DNA of 64,000 nt, taken from positions 193,427 to 257,426 of the forward strand of contig KL197715.1 in NCBI GenBank assembly GCA_000697665.1. The letters run 5' to 3'. Below the pieces are notes generated by a model, which did no database searches, was not told the DNA's origin, and saw only the letters and a list, made by a program, of their open reading frames with translations. The stretch comes from Jaapia argillacea MUCL 33604. Lineage: Eukaryota > Basidiomycota > Agaricomycetes > Jaapiales > Jaapiaceae. Of the stretch, positions 36,156-45,921 are shown one piece after another; the first letter of the stretch is position 1, and each line of letters begins with the position of its first letter. The position numbers and the translations under genes are program-made.

Positions 36156-36413
36156 TGGGTATCCTCCTGTAGTCCACCTTATAAGTTATAGAATCGATGT
36201 ACACAGAAACCAAAAGCACTTTGTAGACCTTCGTGTACTTCGTTATTGAAAGAATCAGACAGCCAATTACTTGCCCAATCATAATGGGTATCCTCTTGTG
36301 GTCCACCTTATAAGCTGTAGAACCGATGTACACAGAAACCAAAAGCACTCTATAGACATCCGTGTACTTCGTTATTGAAAGAATCAGACAGCCAATTACT
36401 TGCCCAATCATAT
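36156..36413. repeat. Tandem repeat, two 129-bp units
   Basis: Two adjacent copies (36156-36284 and 36285-36413) starting with TGGGTATCCTC and ending with TTGCCCAATCATA. They differ by roughly ten substitutions and no indel. The unit is exactly 43 codons, and the minus strand is open through both copies. They fill most of the gap between the convergent transketolase and QCR7 genes, so they lie in 3' UTR or terminator sequence of one or both. Confidence 0.9.
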
Positions 36414-36512
36414 TACCACGCAGAAGGACTTGTAGGCAACTCAGATGACCACCTAACGGAACGCTTCCAAAAACACACAAGACCGCGTCTATCGTTGCTC
36501 GTATGCAGACAA

Positions 36513-37062
36513 CTACTTCCTTGACACCTCCATCGTGTCCCATGCCGCCCTCTCCTCTGCCTCAGCGATCGCTTCTTGAACATAGGGCTTGAGGTAGCGT
36601 TTGTCCTATCAGACAAGGTCAGCAAAAGCGGTCAAAGCCAAAGGGACAGGAGGATGGACCTCGGATGCCGGTAACCACTTTTCTTTGGGGAGGGGGCCGT
36701 GCTGCACACTACATTGCGAAGCAACTTTGAACCTGAAGGCACGGTCGTATTGCTCGCGAGCAGGCAGGCGGGAGATGGCCTTCGTGGATTCAGGTCAAAG
36801 TCTTGTCACCGGCTGAGAACAGCTTGGCCCGGGCGCTCACCTTCTCCACCTCATCATTCTCCTCAACCACTGTTGATGGCACCGGTCAGCACTTGGGGGG
36901 ATATGTGAAGGGATGGCACACACGGAGGTCATCGTACTTCAGACCCATTTTCCTGTAGCCTGCAAGGTTGGCATACCAGTCCGCGACGGGTTTCAAGTAC
37001 TTGTGCAAAGTACGTGACGAGCGCACAGTAGGGGCAAGTGAATAACCCAGAGGTCCGAACAT
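36513..37062 (-). CDS. QCR7: Cytochrome b-c1 complex subunit 7 (QCR7/UQCRB)
   Basis: Predicted 126-aa subunit of respiratory complex III from four exons (36924-37062, 36841-36869, 36660-36779, 36513-36605). The sequence follows the family end to end: MFGPLGYSLAP, ADWYANLAGYRKMGLKYDDL, LVEENDEVEKAISRLP, YDRAFRFKVASQCSVQHGPL and DKRYLKPYVQEAIAEAEERA. It sits on the matrix side of the complex and is needed for assembly around cytochrome b. Length is normal. It shares a 242-bp divergent promoter with nucleoside diphosphate kinase. Confidence 0.94.
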
Positions 37063-37304
37063 TATTGCGAGCTACAGTTCAAGTGAGTGTGATGTTTTCG
37101 AGTTTCGGTGTTGCACCAATTCGGCGGGTGTATCCGGAGAGGAATTTGGTTCGGTGACACCTTATTTGGATTTATTTGGGAACTGTGGCAGATTATCGAC
37201 CTTCGATCTGGTTGGAGTGCTTTAAAACGCGTTGCATCTGTTCCATCGAGACCTCAGCCGTCCTTGCTTTCTTTCCACCCTCAGACCAACTCCAGTTTAT
37301 CGCC
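37063..37304. promoter_or_regulatory. Bidirectional promoter, QCR7 / NDK
   Basis: The 242 bp between opposed start codons. The right half is CT-rich next to the NDK ATG. No TATA box or repeated element is evident. Confidence 0.5.
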
Positions 37305-37997
37305 ATGTCCAAGACTGAACGTACTTTCATCGCCGTCAAGGTAAGGATTGGTCTGAGCATACCTTTTGGCCGATTCTGAAGCCTTTTCATTGTAGCCCGA
37401 CGGTGTTCAGCGAGGCCTTGTTGGCAACATCATCAGCAGGTTCGAGGCGCGTGGTTTCAAGCTTGTTGCCCTCAAGCTCGTCCATGCTTCCCCAGAATTC
37501 CTCGAGAAACGTAAGTATTCGTCAATTTCGTTCGTTGGCTTCCAGCCGATTCACAATCGATGAGCTGATGATTGATTCCCGACGTAGACTACGCTGACTT
37601 GAAGGGCAAGCCCTTCTTCCCTGGTTTGATCAAGTATATGGCTTCTGGCCCTGTTGCTGCGATGGTCTGGGAAGGTTTGGACGCCGTCAAGACTGGTCGC
37701 TCCATGCTTGGTGCTACCAACCCCTTGGCCTCGGCTCCTGGTTAGTCCAACACGAGGCAACCATGTCCTTCATTGACTAATATGACTGATATTAGGTACG
37801 ATCCGCGGTGACTTCGCCCTCGCTGTCGGACGTAACATCTGCCACGGTTCTGACTCTGTTGAGAGTGCCGAGAAGGAGATCAAGCTGTGAGTACCATTAT
37901 CACTACCATCTTCGGGTATTTCTAATTCTGCTGCAGTTGGTTCCCCGAGGGCGCGATCCAGTACACTCATGCTTTGGCCGACTGGACCTTTGAGTAA
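37305..37997 (+). CDS. Nucleoside diphosphate kinase
   Basis: Predicted 151-aa enzyme from five exons (37305-37340, 37396-37510, 37588-37740, 37796-37886, 37937-37997). It moves the gamma-phosphate from ATP to other NDPs by way of a phosphohistidine. All family marks are present: [18 protein letters not shown], the catalytic His118 in [18 protein letters not shown] and a final [11 protein letters not shown]. Length and His numbering are those of the typical hexameric enzymes. Confidence 0.96.
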
Positions 37998-38373
37998 ACG
38001 GTTCTTTTTGACATTTACCAAAAGGGCACTGGAGTTCAGCTGTATAGTATCTAGACATGAAACGGGTGACATTCTCGCATCGATTGTGAGGCTCCTTGCG
38101 TTCAACGTCCATTCTCGAAAATTTCAGAAAGATTTCAGGCCTGTGGCACCAAGTACAATCTGGAGTTGGCGCCTGTTGATCTAATCTAATCTGATGTCAA
38201 GACAGGCTTTGATGTCATCACTCCTCCGTTCTTGGAATATGTCCAATGCTCAATGACGACCTTGACGTCGTCGGGATTGGCGTCAGCGACAGGTATAAAA
38301 TGGCTGAGGACTATGTTTCCATCTTCCCTCCCAACTGCATCCCACCAGGTTTCCTTCGGTGATTTCTTTCAAG
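37998..38373. other. Intergenic, NDK 3' flank and dehydrogenase promoter
   Basis: A TATAAAA at 38293-38299 lies about 75 bp before the ATG at 38374. No gene is seen. Confidence 0.5.
38293..38299 (+). promoter_or_regulatory. TATA box of the dehydrogenase gene
   Basis: TATAAAA, a perfect TATA consensus about 75 bp upstream of the proposed ATG at 38374. It supports placing the first short exon at 38374-38391. Confidence 0.5.
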
Positions 38374-39821
38374 ATGGCGATGGCACTTCAGGTAGAGAAA
38401 TTCATTGATATATGCGCGCATAAGTATACTCATGTCCACGTCCAAATAGATTGCGACTTTCTTGCAACAGTACATCTACGCTTCACAGCACGCCATTAAG
38501 AAAGACCAAAATGCCCTCCGCATTGGCATTCTTTCCACCGCGATGATCAATCCCGCTGCTCTCATCCGCCCTGCAGAGAGCCACGGTGGTATTATCGTTT
38601 CGGCTATCGCTTCGAGGGACATTAACAATGCAAAAGAGACGGCTCATAAGTATGGGATCCCGCATGCGTTTGGCAGTTATGAGGAGTTGCTCGCCGAGCC
38701 AGGTATCGATGCCGTGTATATATCGCTTCCGAATGGAATGCATGCCGGTATGTTGAGGATATATCTTGCGCGATTGTTCCAATAATGATGTCCCCTTTTA
38801 TCATAGCTTGGGCTACCAAGGCCCTGAACGCAGGAAAACATGTGTTACTGGAAAAGCCAGTCACTGCGAACGCAGATGAAGCGCGAGCCATAGCAGGATT
38901 AGCAGAAGAAAAGGGACTGGTACTTGTCGAAGCTTTCCATTGGCAGTTTCATGTGCGTGGTTTCGCGTTGACTTCTGGGTTAAACATCCTCACCTTTCTG
39001 TCTCAGCCTGCATCTCATGCGGTCAAAGATCTCGTCGCAGATCATAAATTCGGCAAGATTATTCGAACCTGGGCAAGGATGACGAGCCCTGCTGGATCGA
39101 TTCCCAAGTCCGACATTCGATGGCAATGGGATCTGGCTGGTGGCAGCTTAATGGATATGACCTATGTTATTTCTGCCACTCGGTATTTCCTCGGTGCCGG
39201 CGCAGCCAAGGAAGTCGTGTATGCCACCGCTCGACCACTCCAGGAAGACAATAGGATTGATGAAGCCATGGATGCGCTCTTGAAGTTCGAAGTCGATGCT
39301 GGTCAGGTTGTCCAAAGTCATATTTGGACGGATATGAATAGGGCAAATGTTGGATTTTTAATTCCGAGGGTTTGGGAGTTGCCCAGCATCGAAATCGAGA
39401 CTGAGCATGCCATCATTTACTACTACAAGTGCGTTATACCTGCGATTCCCTCGGTGGAGTATGCTGACTGACGGTACGCTGGGAATAGCTTCATGATGCC
39501 ACACTTGTACCATTACATTACGATTTACGACAAGCGGACGAAGATTACAACCACGCAGAAGCATTATTCTGGCGGGCCGCTCTGGGGAACCAGAGGAGAG
39601 AAGTGGTGGAGCACGTACAGGTGAGTAAACTGGGGTGCTGTCTGATGATGAGCATTCGCGCTTATTCTCGTCTTAGGTATCAATTGGAGGCCTTTGTGGA
39701 CAAGGTGCGCGGCAAACAGCCCGTGCACTGGGTTACATTAGAGAGCAGTATTGCGCAGATGGAGACGATTGATGCGGTGTATGAGAAGTCGGGACTTGGG
39801 AAAAGGCAGGGACACGAGTGA
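38374..39821 (+). CDS. Gfo/Idh/MocA oxidoreductase, dihydrodiol/D-xylose dehydrogenase-like
   Basis: Predicted 386-aa NAD(P)-dependent enzyme from six exons (38374-38391, 38450-38747, 38807-38952, 39007-39428, 39489-39620, 39677-39821). Rossmann start LRIGILSTAMINPAAL, then IDAVYISLPNGMHAAWATKAL, the family lysine in HVLLEKPVTANADEA and AFHWQFHP. It is closest to dimeric dihydrodiol dehydrogenases, many of which are NADP-dependent D-xylose 1-dehydrogenases. With transketolase and a xylosidase-like gene nearby, pentose metabolism is a reasonable but unproven role. The first exon is 18 nt (MAMALQ), chosen because it joins in frame and follows a TATA box. Confidence 0.9.
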
Positions 39822-41171
39822 GCGGGCCAGAACCCACGGGTTACACGTTAGACAATTCAGACTGTGATATCAGTCAATGCCTGTATTACTTTACTTGATA
39901 CTTGTAGCCTTTAGGACAACAGATTTGTATCCGCAAGACCGACTGTCGCAACCGGACAACCTTGATTCTCTTCCCCAACGATCTTTATCAATCCTTTGAC
40001 GTGAAATCGCACATGAAGTGCCTCTTCTGATCAATCTAATTGCTATTCGTGCCTGCGCAGCACCGAGTTCCGATAGCTCGCAACATGGAATAATTGGATT
40101 GGACGGCTGGTGTCTTGAACGCAATTGGAACGCCAAGTAGACGCAAGCCAGCTGACGTTTGTGTGGGAGGTTTATTCTGCAGGGAGATTGTATCTGATAA
40201 GAAGGGAATAGGGCGAGTTATCTTTAGCAATCCGGGCCCGGTAGAGTTGATCCTCTGGACCATGGCAAAAAGCACTGGACGGAGGCGGGGAGTGATGGGG
40301 AGTGAAATGGGACCGTAGGTTGGGAACTTGAAGGATATACGCATGTCCAGATAATAGCGAAGGCTCTGCAGATCGCCAGAATAAGAGTCCAAGTACCGCC
40401 ACAGCGTCGAAGAAGACAAGGAAAGCAATCGGAGCCGTTTGAACGGGTGCCGACCCGTCAAACTCTGTCCGCCACGTGCAGACTGCGCAGCTTCAAATCT
40501 ATAGATTGCGCAGCCATCTCTGGTAAATCTGGCATTAGAACCTTCTGCGCTGCGGAAGGTACCAGCTCAACCAGCCTGAACTGCGCAGCCCAACCTGTTT
40601 CTTCACCTACCCTCTACTGTTGTCGACGACCCCGACGATGAATGAAGACCCTATTGTCCGCCCTTCCCGAAAGGGCAAGGAGCGTGAACAGCGAGACCCC
40701 GCTCCCACTGACTTGGCAGAACGCCTAATCGCGCTCCAACGCCGCACTGCGGGGTGAGTCTTTTTGCTTGTTATGGAATTCATGAATTTTCGACTATGGT
40801 CTTGTGGAGGACGGGAGGGGGTCAGCATCATTGGGAAGGTGCTGATGCAGGCTGCCATTTCATGACAAACTAGGGGTCCGGGATGATTTTTGTACGGGCG
40901 GCTTTTTTCGAGCAGCTTCTGGCGGCGCATTCTTGTTTAGTGGGGAGATCCCCTCCCTTAGCGAAGGTTGATTAGTCGTGACTCCGAGGATCCGTGCATC
41001 CTTATGTACTCCAGAGACATGACAAGTTTCGATGGCTGGATCGACTGCGGATTGGTGACAGCTTGCGGATAATATGTTACCTGCGCTCGCAGCACCCCGG
41101 AGTCGGTCATATCCTTCCTTTAGTTCTCTATATCTTCTCTGTCTCCCCTTTGTTATCGACGTCGAGTTAAC
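39822..41171. other. Intergenic with possible upstream exon and TGCGCA cluster
   Basis: About 1.35 kb. It contains three TGCGCA palindromes (40484, 40507, 40582) with a CACGTG at 40473-40478. These lie just upstream of an ATG at 40638 opening a 116-nt exon-like frame that ends at a GTGAGT donor (40754). That exon does not join in phase to the PIN-protein ORF at 41172 by any acceptor I found. Confidence 0.5.
40638..40753 (+). other. Possible first exon, unplaced
   Basis: ATG at 40638 opens a basic frame (MNEDPIVRPSRKGKEREQR, then LAERLIALQRR) ending phase 2 at GTGAGT. It looks coding, with a plausible promoter upstream. It could be the true 5' exon of the EST1/SMG6-like gene, but the only in-frame acceptors before 41172 give phase 1 or meet a stop. 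A missed middle exon or an independent short transcript are alternatives. Confidence 0.4.
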
Positions 41172-44100
41172 ATGCCCTTCGTATCTAGCTCCCTCCGCCA
41201 GAAAGAGAGATCAGAACGTGTACCCGCATCCACCCCTGCCTCCCGAGATGCAACTGCGGCATCCTCCCGCCCTCCGCAGGAACGATCATCAGCCGAAAAA
41301 CCTCCCTCTTCCACAACTCGTAATCCACAATCCCCCCGCAAACACCTTCACCCCCAACAACAAACCTCCCCTCCCCGTGTCGTTGTATCGCAGCATCAGG
41401 CTGATCACGAAGACTTTTCCCGTCGTTTGAAAATTAGTAACTCTCCACGGACATCTCCCCATCCCCAGAGCGACCTCCCTCGTAAATTATTCAATCCCGA
41501 GACTGATCCCATCCCGATGCGCCGGACTGCAGAGCCGGAATCCATATCCGACACCTTATCAAGTAGCTCATACGTCCACGCGAAGCATGCTCGTGGCTCA
41601 CCGAACTCCCGTGATCAGGCGTCTAATCGCCAATTGTTCGATCATCGCAAAGACGACCCCGTTCGATTCTCGGTCTTTGCGCGACCAGCTGCAGGGCCTG
41701 TACCTTCTGGCCGGCCAACACCGACTCCGAAGAGCTCAGGTGACTACGTCTCAGCGTCATCCACGTCATCGTACGCCCACTCCCTCGCATCATCGAGCTT
41801 TACACTCTCGTCAAGTACAACTGATGGTTCCTCCACTGGATCTGCATTATTCGATCAGAACGGCAAGCCGTCACAGGACTCGAGTGGCAGTGCAAACAAT
41901 GCCTTCTCGCTACAATTAAAGAAGCTCTACAGGGCAATTTCCTGCCTCGAGACCAAGGTCATCCACGAGGAGACGGATTTGGAAGGCGGAGGTGCCGACG
42001 AGGCTCCCAGGGACTCGTCGCGGGCACCTGGCCTCCTTGTCAAGCAGCGGAACTCGAGGGAGGTGAAGCCGAAGGATGAAGAGGCCGAGAAGGAGAACGA
42101 GCGGTGGCGGAAGATGGTCGAGGATCATAAATGGTGAGTACTTGTTTAGTCTTCTCTCTAGCGTGTTTATTCAGTCTGCGCAGTCTGGCCGAGATGATGC
42201 ATAACCTCCTCGAGATTTCTCTCGCTCCTAGCGTCCCCGCATCCCTTCGCAATATTCCCCAGAAATACAACATTATCATGCGCCTCTGGACGCACGCTTT
42301 CAACAAGCTCCTCGAAAACCTGCGCCGAGCCTCGTGTCGATCCCCCATTGCCTTCGAACATCTCCAAGAGTTTATTTACTACGCATACACCTTCTACACC
42401 GGTCTCTTGGAGGAGCAGACGTTGGCGGCTTACCGCTCCAACTGGCTGGAATGCCTTGGAGACCTCGCACGATATCGCATGGTCGTCACCGAGATGGTTT
42501 CGAAGGCGACGTCTTTGCAAGGTCAGCAATCGTTAACGGCGAAGGCTGTCGCACAAGTTCCGATCACATCAGATTCGAATCCCCCATCGAAGTCGAAGGG
42601 GTCCATCAGTGACAAGCCTGCTGCGAGGATTGACGATGAGTCCGCCCCCAGTATCGGGGTCGCGGCTGCGAGAGCAATGGATGTGGAGCCGGAGAAGGAG
42701 AGGTGGAGGATCATCGCTCGAGAGTGGTATGCGACTGCTTTGGGCGAGAAGCCGGGCGAAGGCAAACTCCATCATCATCTCGGCCTCCTCTCCCGAGAGG
42801 TGGAGGGTGAAGACTTACGAAGTATTTATCACTTCGTGAAAGGGTGCGTGTTTTGCGTCCTATCTACATATGATATGATGCTTATCGTCGCCTGTGCTGT
42901 AGCATGACCACCCTTCACCCCTTCCAAACTGCTCGCGAGTCCGTGCTCTCAATCTGGTCCCCCACCGCTCAAGCCCGACGTTCGCAACCTGACGCTCGCG
43001 TCCAAGATCTCTTCGTTTTCTTGCACGGAATGCTGTTCACGAACATTCAGCTCGACGACTTCCCGAAGACCGTGGATCGTTTCCTGGAGCGACTCGATTT
43101 GGACGGCGCCGAGGAGAGGGATTGGATTATGATGGCCGTAGTCAATATCGGGAGTATCTTGGAGTACGGCAGGCCCAGTGGTATGTTGCGAAAAACTGGG
43201 GCCCTCGGTCTCGGCGTCACCTCTGCCGTCCCCGTCGCGTCGATGGCCAGGATGAAGCTTGCGAAGAAGGAAGCCGATTCGGAGGACAAAAATATGGACG
43301 TCGACGACGACGTGGACGACGCTGATGGCGACAAGCGAATGAAGACCGCCGTCGTCACCGCCATCCAGACGTCGCCCACATTGTCCAATTCGGCGGCTTC
43401 TGAACTCCCCCTGCCTCTCAAATTTGCCCTTCAACTCACCTTCGCTATGCTCAGCCAAACCCTCCGAAAGCCAACGCGCAAATCGTCCCCCTTCGCTCGC
43501 AGCACCCTCAATCCTTACATCACCGTTATCCTCACATTCCTTTCCACCATTCTTAAACATCATGCTATTCTCGAAATCATGGAGCGATCCGTACCCTGGG
43601 AGGACCTCGCCAACTTCTTCTCCACCGTCGTTCCCAAGGACGTCACGAGCCACGAAGAACTCACCTCGTGGATGATGCTCACGAGCGGCTGCAAGCCTTT
43701 GCCCGAGGACTGGTGCGTCAGGGGTATGGAGTGGGTTGGTCGAAAAGTCTTCGAGCGCGGCTTCTGGAACAAGAGCAGCAGTTCGGAAGACCATGTAGAG
43801 TTGGAAGTTCTCGACACTCGTGACGCGTCCGAAGATGTCACCGACGGCATCATCGAGGACGAAGATGAAGACGAAGAGAGCAGCGCGAGTCGGAGGCTCC
43901 TCAGTCAGAACCATCAGAGGTGGTTGAGAACAACGAGAGCTGGACTCAGTCTTGCGAAAATCGTCGGCGGCTTCGACAGGAGTATGGGGACCCGGGAGTG
44001 GCGAGTATCTGGTCCGTTGGCGGAGAAGGTTGCGCGTTGGAGCGAGGAGGATCGGCTGGAACGGGAGCAGGATGAGAGGAGGCGGAGAGGTACCCGATGG

Positions 44101-44926
44101 GGTGATGATTCGATGGATGTTGACGAGGACGACGTGTTCGTGGATGATGAAGAGAGCGAGGACGACGACGACGACACCCCGGACATCCAAGCCCTCAAGG
44201 CTCGTCGCCATTATCTCCGTAGCCTGCTTCAATCTACGCAGCGTCGTTCCGTCGGCTCGGGCTCGCCTCCTCGTCGCCCTACCCCTCGCAAGGCCAAAGC
44301 TACACCGCCATCTCGTCCGCTCCTCAACTGCGTGCCCGGATATACTGTCCTTGTTGTGGACACCAATATTCTTCTTTCTTCTCTCTCAATGTTTGCGTCC
44401 CTGGTCGAGAAGCTCCAGTGGACTGTCGTGGTACCCCTTCCGGTTATCATGGAACTCGACGGTCTCTCGTCATCAAACGCCCCCGAATTATCTCATGCTG
44501 CGTCGGCGGCACTGTCGTACATCACCTCTCACATTCGTTCCCACTCGTTATCTCTCAAGGTTCTTACATCCAAAGGCAACTACCTGACAACACTGAGCAT
44601 TCGGACGGAGCAGGTCGACTTCAGCGACAGAGATTCTTGGGATCGGAGCATGGACGATCTGATCCTTCGTGCTGCATTGTGGCAGGACGAACACTGGGTC
44701 GATCGATCTGCCTTGTTGAAGTCTGATGCGATGGTTGCGGATCAAGTTAATGCCGTTAAGGTCGTCCTCCTGAGCTTCGATCGCAATCGTGCGTTCCCAA
44801 GCCCTAGTCTCTGAGCGCCTCACTAACCGAATAATTTCTTCTTCAGTGCGATTAAAGGCCCGCTCCCGCCAGCTGAATGCTGCTACCGAGAAGGACCTTG
44901 CGGCAATCCTCGCAACTAGCCGATAA
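41172..44926 (+). CDS. EST1/SMG6-like protein with C-terminal PIN domain
   Basis: Predicted 1195-aa protein from four exons (41172-42133, 42184-42843, 42903-44788, 44847-44926; the second could start at 42175). A Ser/Pro-rich disordered N-terminus (1-230) precedes a helical EST1/14-3-3-like TPR region (about 235-640: FSLQLKKLYRAISCLETKV, IPQKYNIIMRLWTHAFNKLL, LHHHLGLLSR). Acidic low-complexity sequence follows. A PIN nuclease domain (about 1015-1190) has VLVVDTNILLSSL, VVPLPVIMELDGL, DDLILRAA and FDRNLRLKARS. The three catalytic aspartates of SMG6-type PIN domains appear present. SMG6 cleaves mRNA in nonsense-mediated decay and EST1 relatives also act at telomeres. The start is uncertain (see 40638-40753). 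Confidence 0.85.
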
Positions 44927-45921
44927 TGTAGTCAATCTCTCGGTGACCTTTCCTTTTCTTCGCCTCTGGGGAAGTATGCTGGGTTCGGTCCACCCAGCCG
45001 TGGCACCAGATCAACAATCACGGCATTGGACTGATGTTTCCGTTCATCTGGCGTTCAACTTGGGTATATGTCACCTCGCGGATACACCCTTCGGGATCTC
45101 GCAGCCCCGCTACCACTACGTCGCCTTCGGGGGTATTCTTTGCGAATTTCATTGCGGGAATTGTGTGCCAATACTTCCGTTACTCCAATCCATCTCCCCT
45201 ATCTATGCTCGCCATTGGCTCAGCTTATACCTCATTTTGCCATCGATACCTCACGCGTTCTCGGAACTCTGTTATTGTATTGTAACTTGTATCCCTTGAA
45301 GTGCACAATGGACCAACTAATTGGAACCCTTGCTCCACGTTGGCTGAAGCCTCAGGATACTCGGAGCCCGATCTCAGCATGGAGGACGGAGTAGTGTTCA
45401 TTGGTTACGGATGGCAGATTGCTACCGCGACGTTGCTGGAGTACGCCTATTGTAACCTCAACGAGTTAAGTTTGGCCTCGGGTTACGCCTGGATGCCGAT
45501 AAAAAGAAGCGCGTCGCGTCCAAATTTGGCAGGTCAGTTTGTTCACCTTGCGTCAAAAGGAACTTGGATGGCGTGCTTTGACGAAACTCTGCGTTTTCGA
45601 CATAACCTCCACAGATTTATCATACTATCGCCGTCGATAAATGATCGTCTTCGGTCCGCACGCATTGCTTTGGCGTTCATGTGTTGGCTATCCCTGAGCT
45701 AGGCAGTTTCTCGACATACAAAACTGTGCCCACCGACGACTCCTTCATTTCGGATATCCAATACTGTCAAACGAGCCTTTAGCGCAGGAGCTGCACCACA
45801 CGACTGGCTTACGACTCATTGACCTGGTGTATTGCGCCATTGGCGATATTTAGCCCACCCTCATCGCTATATCTTCCGGGCGTTTCTTTACAGTTACCCA
45901 GATCATCTCCCCTTCTGTGAA
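44927..45921. other. Intergenic, SulP-2 promoter region
   Basis: About 1 kb. Overlapping open frames here have no motif or splice logic. I found no similarity to the SulP-1 upstream region. Confidence 0.45.

Noticed and set aside
36052-36543. 163-codon minus-strand frame through the tandem repeat
   Set aside because: It overlaps the transketolase 3' exon and the QCR7 end, has no homology I know, and its openness follows from the 129-bp period. Kept only as a curiosity under the repeat.
42949-44232. 427-codon minus-strand open frame
   Set aside because: It lies antisense to the EST1/SMG6-like exon, which has clear PIN and TPR motifs. The opposite frame has no motif and reflects codon bias.
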